Source: Iris pallida (lineage: Eukaryota > Streptophyta > Magnoliopsida > Asparagales > Iridaceae). From it: a DNA stretch of 64,000 nt. Made by a program: the position numbers and the translations under genes. The stretch is taken from NCBI GenBank assembly GCA_029216955.1, contig JANAVB010004022.1:1-64000 (forward strand), given 5' to 3'. Within the stretch, counting starts at the first letter, position 1. Every line of letters starts with the position of its first letter. The notes below the pieces were generated by a model. It was not told where the DNA came from and made no database searches. It saw nothing but the letters and a program-made list of their open reading frames with translations. Shown here in pieces: positions 45,938 to 57,171 of this stretch.

Positions 45938-46132
45938 CCCTCAGATATCATTGTTCCACAATCATCGCTGGCTACTTAGCAGTTTTTACATGCACATACG
46001 ATGGAGATGGTGGTGGCAGAGGCAATCAGTGATAACGATAAGACAATTATGATAAGTGATGTAATGGAGCAGCACGCATCAATGCTCTGAAGGAAAAACC
46101 ATAAAGCCACTAAGAGTGGTTGATTCAGATCC
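45938..46132 (+). repeat. Hairpin unit 1
   Basis: 5' arm CCCTCAGATATCATTG, CATCGCTGGCTACTTAG; loop with GATGGTGGTGGCAG; 3' arm ATCAATGCTCTGAAGGAAAA followed by AGCCACTAAGAGT. It belongs with units 3 and 4 by the word CATCGCTGGCTAC and the ACATGCA segment. Confidence 0.65.
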
Positions 46133-46335
46133 AAAGGGATAAAAAAAAAAGGTATGAAAGAAGAACCCTTGTGTGTGTCAATCAGAAAGCATGAACAACA
46201 AGAAAGAATTTCAGTATAGCCAGCTTATAAAAAATAATAATAGGCGTATAAAAATTAATAATAGGCGAACACAGTAAACTCTGCAATAGGAACGATAAGA
46301 GCTAATAATAAAGCATTCATATTCTCACTTACTGA

Positions 46336-46582
46336 GCCCTCAGATCTCATATCTTTTGACATTCATAAAAGGCTTATGCATGGCTTTTCCTCGTGGGCAT
46401 ATTCACAAGCATACGCCAGATAATAGTAACAATGGTGATGCAGACAATAATGAAGGAAAGGTGGTGGTGGTGGTGGTGGTGGTGGTGGTGGCAGAGGATG
46501 TGATAACACACATTAATGCTCAAAAGGAAAAACCATGGAAGCCTCTCCATCATTACAAGTTTTCCATCATTGGGCACCATTC
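46336..46582 (+). repeat. Hairpin unit 2, (GGT)n loop
   Basis: 5' arm 46336-46415 (GCCCTCAGATCTCATATC, GGCTTATGCATGGCTTTTCC). Loop with (GGT)11 at 46459-46491. 3' arm 46510-46582 (ATGCTCAAAAGGAAAAACCA, GTTTTCCATCATTGGGCACC). Complement of GGAAAAACCATGGAAGCC to the GGCTTATGCATGGCTTTTCC arm is nearly continuous. It is among the best-preserved units. Confidence 0.8.
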
Positions 46583-47200
46583 TTATACGAAAAAAAAAAA
46601 CGAAAAAAAGAAGAAGCAAATTAAACCAAAGCAAGCTGCCCTTGTACTAAAGAAGAGTGTTCCTTTTTCAACAGTATAGAGTTAAGGGGACAATAAGAAA
46701 ATAGATGAAACATAAATTTTAAAAAGGATATAATAGGTATTACATAGAAACAGAAGGATTTAACTGTTAGATGAATTGTAATCTTATCCAAACTCCAAAT
46801 GGCAGGAAAAAAATCCCTAAAAAATCCTAATAGTAGAGATATTTAATATCGCCATGGGACTGATGACATGATTAAGAAACTGAAAGTGTATTGTAAGCAC
46901 TATTATGTTAGACCACGATAAGACGATGATTATCAAATCAAAAGAAAACTGTGATGTGTGTCAAGGTAAAAACAGACTTCTCGTTCAAAATGGCTGGGCA
47001 AGCCAATGAATAACACAGGTTATGATACCAAAACGTAGAAGTATACGGAATAGAAATGCAAGAATGATAAATAATAGTCACCCTAAAGGATAACTACGAT
47101 CATCTTCAAGCTAACATTTCATTTCTTTCATTGACTTGTCATGACAAATGGTATTACAATCATAAAGATGCATGCAAATCTTCTCTTCCCTATATATATA

Positions 47201-47259
<59 letters not shown>

Positions 47260-49162
47260 TTGGGCTTGATTATTGCCCACAGTAAATATTAAAAATTAAA
47301 TCTATAAAAGTCTCTGAAGATGAAGATGAACTACCAAATGGTGTGTGATCCAGAAGCTTCTCTATATTGGCTGGGCTTCCTGCAATGCTTCATCCGTAAG
47401 GTGTAAAAGTAGAGCCATATTTGCACTTCTTCCTATAATTCAGAACAATTTTTGTAACCAAAAGTATCATAATCATAGACTAAACATGTAAGTTAATTTA
47501 AATTGAAGATGTCTCTTAAAATATGCAAGCTAAACTTGTCTTCTCTACCCCGATTTTAGAGCTGAACATGTTTGTCTTCATCAGAAGTACAAACTAAAAT
47601 GAAATATCCAATCAAGCAAAAGCATATGGTAACAAAGAAAATGTTGGACTTTCTTGTGGCAGTGCAGATGTAAATGGAATCCATTAACTACAGCTTGATA
47701 CAATACAAGAATAAAGTGATTATGTATGAAAATCAACCAAGCGTACTTATTATATCGTCAACCAAGCTTACTATATCATCAACTGTGGATAAAAACAGCA
47801 GAACAGTGGAAAAACTACTTCTCTGCAGGATTTTCCACAATACTAATGAAGTGATTTGGATTTAATGAATAACTTGATTTATTAATTGAGGAATAAACTG
47901 TAGAACAGTGTAAAAATAAATGTTCTCCAGAACAATGTAAGAAGTTTAGCCCAATGATTAATTAGAGTTTTTAATTACAATAAATAGATTAAATTTATTG
48001 TTATAAAATCACTAATGTTCATACAATAACTATATTGTTAATACTTAAAACTTAACATAGTCCTAGTGTACATTAATGTTGTCATTCTTGCTACTATGTA
48101 TATTGCTTTGATCACCTAAACTTATTTTCCAGAAAAGCAATAAGCAAACTAAAAGACTTGTGCAAATGAAGAAATTATGATGGGTCAAGACACTATTAGC
48201 GCAAAAATTACTCTGAAGCGCTTATGATATCTCCAAGTTCACGAACAGGTTTTCGGGGGTTCCATCGACCGGACAGCAGACGAGGGTCGAGAGGACAATG
48301 CTTCCCGTGGAGGTTTGGAAGCAAAACGCTCGAAAGCTAATCATATTTTAAGACTTGGTTTGTTTTGGACAATTGTCATCAAAAGGAAATGACAAAACAT
48401 TCAAAAAAAGGAAAAACCAACCTATAAAGACCTCTAGATTTTTTTTATATTTATTCTCTAGGAATAATTGTAACTCAATAAGAAATGACAAAATAAAAGA
48501 CCAAAAATACCCAGTATCAAAAGAACAGTATACCAACAGCATATTGTGGGAAAAATAAAAGTTCAACAACTTCCCAAGCTTTCAGGCACACTATATTTCT
48601 CAAAACAGTACATCTAGGGTATATCAATATTATGTATGGGAGTAATCTGCTCTGTAACTAATGTTGTAACGATTTATTTTCTAGCCATTTTATAGTCGTT
48701 ATTGTACGGATAGTATACTGACAAGATATTGTCTGCACAGTAACAATCATATTTTGAGAGCTTTGTGTGTATATTATATAAACTCCATTTGGCCTTGGAG
48801 CTTTCATTTGTTAAATCTCTTTGAGATAGTTTTATTGAGTTATAAAGTGAGATCTTCAAATTATTGTGAGAAAATCAAAATCATTCTTGTATGAGATTGA
48901 TGTCCGCAAGCCTTATATATCAAAACTTGTGTAGAAGTAGGCAAGCACTTCGAATTAAATCTCGTGGGTTAAAAGTCGGCGAGAAATCGACGAGGCTTTC
49001 GGATCAAAGTTTGCAAGTGAAACTATTTTCTGAATAGTGTATTAAAACCAAAAAGAGTTATGAGACTGGAGTATCTCACAAATGATACCGGGATACATCA
49101 GATAAATGATACCAGGATACATCAGATGTATTCTTGAGTCATTTCTAGCACATATTTTAAAT
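46583..49162. other. Inter-unit stretch, including an (AT)n array and an LTR-like patch
   Basis: (AT)n at 47191-47258, interrupted once by TATTAATA. 46845-46905 is similar to 53565-53635 (ATTATATGATTAAAAACTGAAA type), the trailing part of another unit. 48240-49060 is less AT-rich, has TATATAAAC near 48775 and reads like an LTR promoter and leader. A 26-bp tandem duplication (AAATGATACCGGGATACATC) lies at about 49077-49128. No gene is supported. Confidence 0.4.
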
Positions 49163-49469
49163 GGATTTTGTTAACATGTGCCCTAAGGACACATGTTAAG
49201 GATAATTAATACTTAACTTTTTACATTGAAAATTGTGATCAACATTTAATAAATATTAAAAAAAGTAACTTTCTGCATTGACAAATGTTATCAAAATTTG
49301 ATTAAAAAAATTTTGTATTAAAAAAATAGTTTATTGGGTCTTGATAACATTTTTCAATATAAAAAATTATTTTTTAATGTTTATTAAATGTTGATCACAA
49401 TTTTTAATGTAAAAAGTTAAGTATTAACTATCCTTAACGTGTGCCATTAGGGCACATGTTAACAAACCC
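49163..49469. mobile_element. Long-TIR foldback MITE, Mutator-like, 9-bp TSD
   Basis: Inverted arms of well over 100 bp: left GTTAACATGTGCCCTAAGG and TTAATACTTAACTTTTTACA, right the complement with ACATGTTAACAAACCC. It is flanked by perfect 9-bp ATTTTAAAT copies at 49154-49162 and 49470-49478, as made by Mutator-like transposases. Length 307 bp, no coding capacity. Confidence 0.88.
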
Positions 49470-49787
49470 ATTTTAAATTGTCTCGATTAGCATTCGTAAT
49501 TGTTCTTAATTATCCGTTAAACCTACACCTACTATTAAAACGCAGCTTCAAAATGGTTCAAAAATAAGCCGTATGTATATTCTCAATTAATTAAGAAAAA
49601 AATATGAAGAAAACAATTCTAAAACTAACATTTAATCGTAATTAAAAATTAGTTTAAATGCACAATTAAAAATTAAGGAAAAACTATTCAAACTAATAAC
49701 TTAACTACATGATAGTATCCAACTTCCTAGACATGTATCTTAACAAATTATAATTAAAATATATACATATCTATAACAAATCTTAAT

Positions 49788-49839
<52 letters not shown>

Positions 49840-50071
49840 TAATTTAAATATATTCAAATATTTAAACTGTTTTTCAACATCGGACAAAAAAAAAATTATT
49901 TTACGTGACGTAAATTTACTAGCATGATTAATATCATGCCAAAAGGGAACTCAAGTGAAGAATTCAACCTACTAATCAAATTCAGAATCGGAATTTGCAA
50001 TAGAATAAGAAAAATTATAAAGACACCAATAGTCTTTAATCAAAGAATGACTCAAATTTAGAATACCAAAA
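49470..50071. other. Unassigned stretch with an (AT)n array
   Basis: AT-rich, with (AT)n at 49793-49837. No ORF, RNA gene or other repeat is supported. Confidence 0.4.
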
Positions 50072-50200
50072 CCTCGAATCTCATATCTTCTGATATTCAT
50101 CGCTGGCTACAAGATTGATTTTTTCTACTAAGTAATTTTTTCATGCATACAAATGATGCAGATGGTGGAGGTAGCAATAATTTGCAGTAGAATGAGAGAA
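50072..50200 (+). repeat. Hairpin unit 3, partial
   Basis: 5' arm (CCTCGAATCTCATATC, TTCATCGCTGGCTAC) and the start of a loop (AATGATGCAGATGGTGGAGG) match unit 4 closely, but no 3' arm follows before unit 4 begins. It is a truncated tandem copy. Confidence 0.65.
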
Positions 50201-50280
50201 ATTATAAAGAAACCAATAGTCATTGATCAAACAATGAAATAGTCATTGATCAAACAATGAAATAGTCGTATCTATACCTA

Positions 50281-50558
50281 GCCCTGGATCTCAAAGCTTC
50301 TGATATTTTCATGGCTGGCTACATGATCGATTTTACATGCATACAAATGATGCAGATGGTGGAGGTAGCGACTGTGGCAAAGGAAATGTTGTTTGCCCTC
50401 GCGCCGCCACCACCAGCATCATTGCCACTTTCAACACCGCCATCATAATGATGTTGATGACTAATGCAATGGAGCAGCAAGCAACAATGCCCAAAAGGAG
50501 AAGAAAAGAGACAAAGCCACTCAAAAGTTGCATGTTTTCCATCACCTGACATTGCATC
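50281..50558 (+). repeat. Hairpin unit 4
   Basis: 5' arm GCCCTGGATCTCAAAGC, CATGGCTGGCTACATG; GC-richer loop with GCCGCCACCACCAGC and ATGATGTTGATGA; 3' arm AACAATGCCCAAAAGGAGAA, AAGCCACTCAAAAG, GTTTTCCATCACCTGACA. ORFs of 70-77 codons on both strands through it are probably incidental. Confidence 0.65.
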
Positions 50559-50630
50559 AAATCCAAAAGGGAAAAAGTGAGAAAAACTAAAAAAATTATT
50601 AGTCTACCTCGTTAGTAGTGTCATATTTAA

Positions 50631-50992
50631 GAGCACGCATAGTGGGTGGTTTGAAGTGCAACATTTTTGTTTTAGTCAATTTGTAGCACTTGAGGACTGC
50701 AGTGGACTCTTGCCCACACTTGAAAAATGCTAACTAGCCAAAAGCCTCTCCAAATTTGGAGAGTATCCTAGATCATGAATAGTAACCCAACTGGCCTACC
50801 AAGAGGAAATAAAGGAAGAAATAATAAAAGAAAAAGTGGGAGAAAAAAAAGTTAATTTGGAGTATGAATTTAGTTTGTTATTTGGAGTTTGTCATTGTGT
50901 GGCATTATGAAAGGAACACTACAAAAGTAGTAATTTACACTATTTTTAACAATTTTGGAGTATGATATGTAGTGTCCCCATTGTGGATGCTC
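50631..50992. mobile_element. Tourist-like MITE, TSD TAA
   Basis: Ends GAGCACGCATAGTGG and (reverse complement) GAGCATCCACAATGG, with TAA at 50628-50630 and 50993-50995. The 3-bp TWA target duplication and these ends indicate a PIF/Harbinger-derived MITE of 362 bp. Confidence 0.82.
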
Positions 50993-51095
50993 TAATAAGC
51001 AGAAACCTCTTGTAGAAAAAAAACTAGAGAGCAAACTCATTCGGTTGAACTTGAAGCACACTTAAACACCGACTTTTAACTCTGTATGTTAGGTC

Positions 51096-51367
51096 AAGGA
51101 AAGATGACAGTCAATTCAAGGACATAAACTCATCAACCTCACAGGATTGAATATACACAAAGCTAGCTATAAACTTCTATATATTGAATTAAGGGTTATT
51201 TAAACCAACTATCTCTAAGCTTTGGGTTTATAAGGAAAGATGACAGTCAATTCAAGGACATAAACTCATCAACCTCACAGGATTGAATATACGCAAAGCT
51301 AGCTATAAACTTCTATATATTGAATTAAGGGTTATTTAAACCAACTATCTCTAAGTTTTGGGTTTAT
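51096..51367 (+). repeat. 136-bp tandem duplication
   Basis: 51096-51231 and 51232-51367 are near-identical (start AAGGAAAGATGACAGTC; visible differences include ACACAAAG/ACGCAAAG and AAGCTTTG/AAGTTTTG). The unit includes the left end of the MITE at 51329. Confidence 0.93.
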
Positions 51368-51596
51368 AACACGGGATATCCCTACTTTTAAACTAATTAC
51401 ACTGACAACCCCCTTCAGAAGAAAAAAAAATCAAAAATAGGGATAGTTACCGTTATAACTTTTTATTTTTATCTTAAAGTAGGGGTACTCCGTGTAATAA
51501 ACATTAAACATGGGGGTGGTCAGTGTAATTAGTTTAAAAACATAGGTATTCCGTGTTATAAATTCAAAACTTAGGGGTAGGTAGTATAAATAGCCC
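51329..51596. mobile_element. Mutator-like MITE with ~55-bp termini
   Basis: Left GGGTTATTTAAACCAACTAT and CTAAGTTTTGGGTTTATAAC; right (reverse complement) GGGCTATTTATACTACCTAC and CTAAGTTTTGAATTTATAAC. Flanks TTGAATTAA and ATGAATTAA form a 9-bp duplication with one mismatch. The interior holds GGTCAGTGTAATTAG, as in the MITE at 39117. A duplicated left end lies at 51193. Confidence 0.82.
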
Positions 51597-52145
51597 ATGA
51601 ATTAAAGTCGGCAAGATTATTAAAAAAAAAAAACTCATCCATCAGACCAAATTGTTAATGACTAGCTTGGTCAAATTTATGGTCCTCAGACCAGGTGATG
51701 ATGGACCAGGTGGACGGTTATGGATTTGCCCTATAACAACAGGATAGATGTAGGACACAGGACAAGAACTAAAAATATATAAAGAAACCATGAGGATATA
51801 TGTCCTTTGTGCTAAGTCCAGCTGCATATGTAATCCACACACATCAGCTCAATGTATTATGCAGTGAAGAATTAGGATACTATGAGAGGCCTACAAATCA
51901 TAAATGATATATGCAATGATGCTTAGTCATAGCAGTAAATAAGAAATAAAATTAATAAAGAAAATCGCTGAGGCAAGAGACCAAGAATTAATAAACCTCC
52001 CAGCACTGGTACAAGTCAAACCAGAAAGTATGAAAATGAACTCAATATGTCAACCATACAAAAATAAATAAGAGGTGAATATGGTAAAGTTTGCAATAAG
52101 AAACCGATATTCATATATGTTCAAATGTTCAATCACTTATTAAGC
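51597..52145. other. Unassigned inter-unit stretch
   Basis: AT-rich text with a few words shared with other inter-unit spacers (CTGCATATGTAATCCA, compare 47660-47690). No gene or element is resolved. Confidence 0.35.
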
Positions 52146-52345
52146 CCCCCTCAGATCTCACAGCTTTTGACAATCATCGTAGGCTTATAAATATGGCTTT
52201 AGCATTTTCAAAAGTATACACCAGTTATAGTAACAATGATGATGGAAACAATTATGAGTTTAAAAAGGATAAGTGGTGGTGGAGGCAGAGGATATGACGA
52301 GCACAAGCATAATTGCTCAAAGGAAAAACAATTTAATTTGATTGT
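52146..52345 (+). repeat. Hairpin unit 5, decayed
   Basis: 5' arm CCCTCAGATCTCACAGC, GGCTTATAAATATGGCTTT; loop GATGATGGAAAC to GGTGGTGGAGGCAGAGG; weak 3' arm TAATTGCTCAAAGGAAAAAC that then diverges. It is most like unit 2. Its right end lies at the edge of the 2.2-kb duplication. Confidence 0.65.
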
Positions 52346-53004
52346 AGGAAAGAAAAAGAATAAAAAGAACAAAGTTTTCAATATTTATCAGGACTTACAC
52401 AAGAAAAAACTTAAAACCAAAGCTCAGTGTCTTTGCCCTAAACGATAGCAATGATTCTCTACAGCAGTTTAAGGTCTTAAAAGAAAACATAAACCAACTG
52501 CTCCAGCTAGTTGTCAGAACTCAGAACAACAGCAACAATAACAACAATAATAATACATGCCTGTACAATCTCTGTTATTCTATTTATGAAGCTGCTCACA
52601 GTTTAATGCACTTGGAGAATCAGCAAAAGCATGAGTATAATCACATTGGAAGGGGCGATGAACGCCAGTGAGTTAAAAGCAAGAAGACCGGTTGAGGTTT
52701 TCTTTACAGTGTAGCAGGTATCTTGATGTCATTACGTGAAAAGGTCTCTTGAGAATGAAACAATATTTTCGAGTTAAAGCAAGAACTCAAGCTTGAACCT
52801 ATTTGTCTAGCTTAAAATAGTTAAGTAGGAAAATAGAAAAATATATATATTATACAATCAAAAAGTATGAAATAAAACAATATTTACAATCAAGAAAGCA
52901 TACAGTAACATATAAAATGTCCATCTCAATTTTGCAGTAAAATAGTTAGAAGCTTGCATGAAAAAGCATAAATTACAACATCATATCTGTCAATTCACAC
53001 AATC

Positions 53005-53230
53005 TGCCCTCAGATCTCATAGCTATTAATATTCATCGATAGCTATATCCATAACTTTTCCAACTGAGCATTTCGCAAGCAAAAAGTGGTGGTGATGGCA
53101 GTGGTGGTGGTGGTGGTGGAATTGACACTGATGAGGAGATGATGATTGAAGAATGCATTGATGCTCAAAAGGAAAAGCCATGTAAGCATCTCAATTGTTA
53201 CAAGTTTTCCAACACTGAGCAATGGGCAAC
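53005..53230 (+). repeat. Hairpin unit 6
   Basis: 5' arm TGCCCTCAGATCTCATAGC, TTTTCCAACTGAGCATTTCG; loop with (GGT)n at 53100-53118 and GATGAGGAGATGATGA; 3' arm GATGCTCAAAAGGAAAAGCC, GTTTTCCAACACTGAGCAAT. Pairing of TTTTCCAACTGAGCAT with ATGCTCAAAAGGAAAA is clear. Confidence 0.8.
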
Positions 53231-53790
53231 TTTATAGATACATCAATCAAAGGAAAGAAGAAGAAAAGGACAAACTTAAAGACTTATTAGGATTTGTACA
53301 AGAAAACCAAAACCGGTAACTAGACATTAAAGTTCAAGTTCCTTCCCATAAAACTCGAATACTCTTAATGTTGTTTCTGTTTAGCATTATAAATCACCAA
53401 CAACAAAAGAAGGAATTAAAACAGATATTTATAAAGGTGAAACTCTATAACAAAACTAAGTTGATAATCTAACAGATCAATTGTGGCCTAAATCTATTCT
53501 GACTGTAGTATAGCCCATTCCAAATAAGAAACCAAGTAATGCTACAAGAATCATAGCATTCAGAATAATTACTGTTGACCAGGAAACTAATTATATGATT
53601 AAAAACTGAAATTGAATAACCAACACTATTTCGACTGTGAGAATACATACAAGTGATTCAATCTAATAAAGTAGATATATCATATAAACAAAGTTTAGTG
53701 TCTATCCCACAATAAAATGAGGGGAAATTGTCTAAAACTCCAAATCATCCACTAATATAAAACAACATATCAGTTCATAATTATGTAGTT

Positions 53791-53994
53791 GAGCCGTGAA
53801 ATGGAAAAGCATCTTTATTCATTTCATCGATGGGTACAAGAATGGAGCATTTTCACATTTACAAAAGACGATCAGGATGATAGTTGTAGGCATCAATGTT
53901 AACAACAAGAACAACGACAATAAAGAAAGAAGATAATTGATAGGTTGCATCTACAATTCTGAAGAGCCACTAAGAGTTATCCAACATTGGGCAT
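53791..53994 (+). repeat. Hairpin unit 7, divergent
   Basis: 5' arm GAGCCGTGAAATGGAAAAGC, TTCATCGATGGGTACAAG, GGAGCATTTTCAC; loop with AACAACAAGAACAACGACAA; 3' arm GAAGAGCCACTAAGAG and CCAACATTGGGCATG. The same leader TATCAGTTCATA precedes it as in units 9 and 11. Confidence 0.65.
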
Positions 53995-54509
53995 GTTAAA
54001 AATAGGTTGTACAGTAATATTTTATACAAATAAGCCCCATTTAATAAATATGACAAAATGAATAACAACAAAATTTCCAGAAAAATACCAACTATAACTT
54101 AAGAACACTGAGAAACACTACCATAAAACCTAGAAGGCTGGTTGGCAATATATAAACATACCTTTTTGGCCAAGTCCTTCATGCAAACCCAGCACTTTAC
54201 AACTTCCCCTACTAGGGGAAAAAGCCTAGACTAATAAGTAAGACCATACCATTTGCTATTTGGAATTTCACTGCTCAGAACTGGCCAAAAGGGAAAAAAT
54301 TGATATAGGACAGGCTATGCACGAGACGTTTAACCAATTTGAACATGAAATCAGGCTATTTAAATAGGCAACATAGAACAAGTGTAAATCTGCGGAGCTG
54401 TTAAGTAATAGCTTCGAATTTAAAGCCCCAGACCACTTAATGACGCGAGGTCATGGATGAACCCCACTTTTTTAACAACAGTGCTAATTTAACTAAATAA
54501 TAATATTAA

Positions 54510-54670
54510 TTAGTTGAATTTATCACTTCACACATAATAATATTAATTAATGTGTGAACTAGGAAAATTATGTAACTTCATAATATTAACATAATAATAT
54601 TAATAAATTAGTGCTAATAGTATGGTATGTATGTTAATATTATTATGTGTGAAGTGATAAATTCAACTAA
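54510..54670. repeat. 37-bp perfect inverted repeat between the duplicated segments
   Basis: 54510-54546 (starts TTAGTTGAATTTATCACTTC) and 54634-54670 are exact reverse complements, separated by 87 bp of AT-rich sequence with the word GTGCTAATAGTATGGTATG that recurs at 56980 and 57058. Confidence 0.9.
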
Positions 54671-55372
54671 TTTCTCAAAGGAAAAACAATTTATTTTAAT
54701 TGTAGGAAAGAAAACGAATAAAAAGAACAAAGTTTTCAATATTTATCAGGACTTGCACACACACAAAAAATTAAAACCAAAGCTAAGTGTCTTTGCCCTA
54801 AACGATAGCACTGATTCTCTTCAGCAGTTTAAGGTCTTAAAAGAAAACATAAACCAACTGCTCCAGCTAGTTGTCAGAACTCAGAACAACAGCAACAATA
54901 ACAACAATAATAACACATGGCTGTACAATCTCTGTTATTCTATTTATGAAGCTGCTCACAGTTTAATGCAATTTGAGAATCAGCAAAAGCATGAGTATAA
55001 TCACATTGGAAGGGGCGATGAACGCCAGTGAGTTAAAAGCAAGAAGACCAGTTGAGGTTTTCTTTAGAGTGTAGCAGGTATCTTGATGTCATTACGTGAA
55101 AAGGTCTCTTGAGAATGAAACCATATTTTCGAGTTAAAGCAAGAACTCAAGCTTGAACCTATTTGTCTAGCTTAAAATAGTAAAATACTTAAGTAGGAAA
55201 ATAGAAAATTATATATATTATACAATCAAAAAGTATGAAATAAAACAATATTTACAATCAAGAAAGCATATAGTAACATATAAAATGTCCATCTCAATTT
55301 TGCAGTAAAATAGTTAGAAGCTTGCATGAAAAACCATAAATTGCAACATCATATCTGTCAATTCACACAATC

Positions 55373-55624
55373 TGCCCTCAGATCTCATAGCTATTAATAT
55401 TCATCGATAGCTATATCCATAACTTTTCCAACTGAGCATTTCGCAAGCAAAAAGTGGTGGTGATGGCAGTAGTGGTGGCGGTGGTGGTGGTGGTGGAATT
55501 GACGTGGTGGTGGAATTGACACTGATGAGGAGATGATGATTGAAGCATGCACTAATGCTCAAAAGGAAAAGCCATGTAAGCATCTCAATTGTTACAAGTT
55601 TTCCATCACTGGGCAATGGGCAAC
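55373..55624 (+). repeat. Hairpin unit 8 (duplicate of unit 6)
   Basis: Arms essentially as in unit 6. The loop has expanded, with GTGGCGGTGGTGGTGGTGG and a second GGTGGTGGAATTGAC block. The arms stay constant while the triplet loop changes length between two otherwise close copies. Confidence 0.8.
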
Positions 55625-56186
55625 ATTATAGATACATCAATTAAAGGAAAGAAGAAGAAAAGGACAAACTTAAAGACTTAACTAGGATTTGTACAAGAAA
55701 ACCAAAACCGGTAACTAGACATTAAAGTTCAAGTTCCTTCCCATAAAACTCGAATACTCTTAATGTTGTTTCTGTTTAGCATTATAAATCACCAACAACA
55801 AAAGAATGAATTAAAACAGATATTTAATAAAAGTGAAACTCTATAACAAAACTAAGTTGACAATCTAACAGATTAATTGTGGCCTAAATCTATTCTGACT
55901 GTAGTCTAGCCCATTCCAAATAAGAAACCAAGTAATGCTACAAGAATCATAGCATTCAGAAGAATTACTGTTCACCAGAAAACTAATTATATGATTAAAA
56001 ACTGAAATTGAATAACCAACACTATTTCGACTGTGAGAATACATACAAGTGATTCAATCTAATAAAGTAGATATATCATATAAACAAAGTTTAGTGTCTA
56101 TCCCACAATAAAATGAGGGGAAATTGTCTAAAACTCCAAATCATCCACTAATATAAAACAACATATCAGTTCATATTTATGTAGTT

Positions 56187-56394
56187 GAGCCGTGAAATGG
56201 AAAAGCATCTTTATTCATGTCATCGATGGGTACAAGAATGGAGCATTTTCACATTTACAAAAGACGATCAGTGATGATAGTTGTAGGCATCAATCTTAAC
56301 AACAAGAACAACGACAATAAAGAAAGAACATAATTGATAGGTTGCATCTCCAATTCTGAAGAGCCACTAAGAGTTATCCAACATTGGGCATGTG
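56187..56394 (+). repeat. Hairpin unit 9 (duplicate of unit 7)
   Basis: As unit 7, with small differences (GATCAGTGATGATAG, TTGCATCTCCAATTC, GGGCATGTGAAAA). Confidence 0.65.
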
Positions 56395-56873
56395 AAAATT
56401 GGTTGTACAGTAATATTTTATACAAATAAGCCCCATTTAATAAATATGACAAAATGAATAACAAATTTCCAGAAAAATACCAACTATAACTTAAGAACAC
56501 AGAGAAACACTACCATAAAACCTAGAAGGCTGGTTGGCAATAGATAAACATACCTTTTTGGCCAAGTCCTTCATGCAAACCCAGCACTTTACGACTTCCC
56601 CTACTAGGGAAAAAAGCCTAGACTAATAGGTAAGACCATACCATTTGCTATTTGGAATTTCACGGCACAGAACTGGCCAAAAGGGAAAAAATTGATATAG
56701 GACAGGCTATGCACGAGACGTTTAACCAATTTGAACATGAAATCAAGCTATTTAAATAGGCAACATAGAACAAGTGCAAATCTGCTGAGCTGTTAAGTAA
56801 TAGCTTCGAATTTAAAGCCCTAGACCACTTAATGACGCGAGTTCATGGATGAACCCCACTTTTTTAACAACAG

Positions 56874-57171
56874 GGATAATGCACATGGAGTCCAAGAGCG
56901 TATAACAAGAACTAGGAAAATTATGTAACTTCATGGATGTATGTGTTAAGTGATAAATTCAACTAAATAATATTATTAAATTAGTGCTAATAGTATGGTA
57001 GGTGTGAACTAGGAAAATTATGTAAATTCCTGGATGAACCCACTTTTCTAACAACAGTGCTAATAGTATGGTATGTATGTGTGAAGTGAAAATTTATATG
57101 ATGCCCATGAACTAAGATATATAACTTTAGAACACGCCGACAGCTGCTGATGGATCACATGATACTAAGTA
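56874..57171. other. Scrambled repeats right of the segmental duplication
   Basis: Short fragments of the duplication edge recur here (GAACTAGGAAAATTATGTAA twice, CATGGATG-, GTGCTAATAGTATGGT-), showing several small rearrangements. No gene. Confidence 0.55.

Larger units (their letters stand above)
52316..54481 (+). repeat. 2.2-kb segmental duplication, left copy
   Basis: It begins CTCAAAGGAAAAACAATTTA and ends TTTTTTAACAACAG. It contains hairpin units 6 and 7 and an AAC-rich tract. Its partner is 54674-56873, with only scattered differences and small indels. Confidence 0.92.
54674..56873 (+). repeat. 2.2-kb segmental duplication, right copy
   Basis: Partner of 52316-54481, with hairpin units 8 and 9. 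It is slightly longer, partly from a 15-bp GACGTGGTGGTGGAATT-type insertion in the loop of unit 8. A 134-codon plus-strand ORF (54627-55031, with an Asn run from AAC repeats) is frameshifted in the left copy and is unlikely to be a gene. Confidence 0.92.

Noticed and set aside
54627..55031. 134-codon ORF with an Asn run
   Set aside because: Frameshifted in the near-identical left copy of the segmental duplication, with no recognisable domain; probably incidental.
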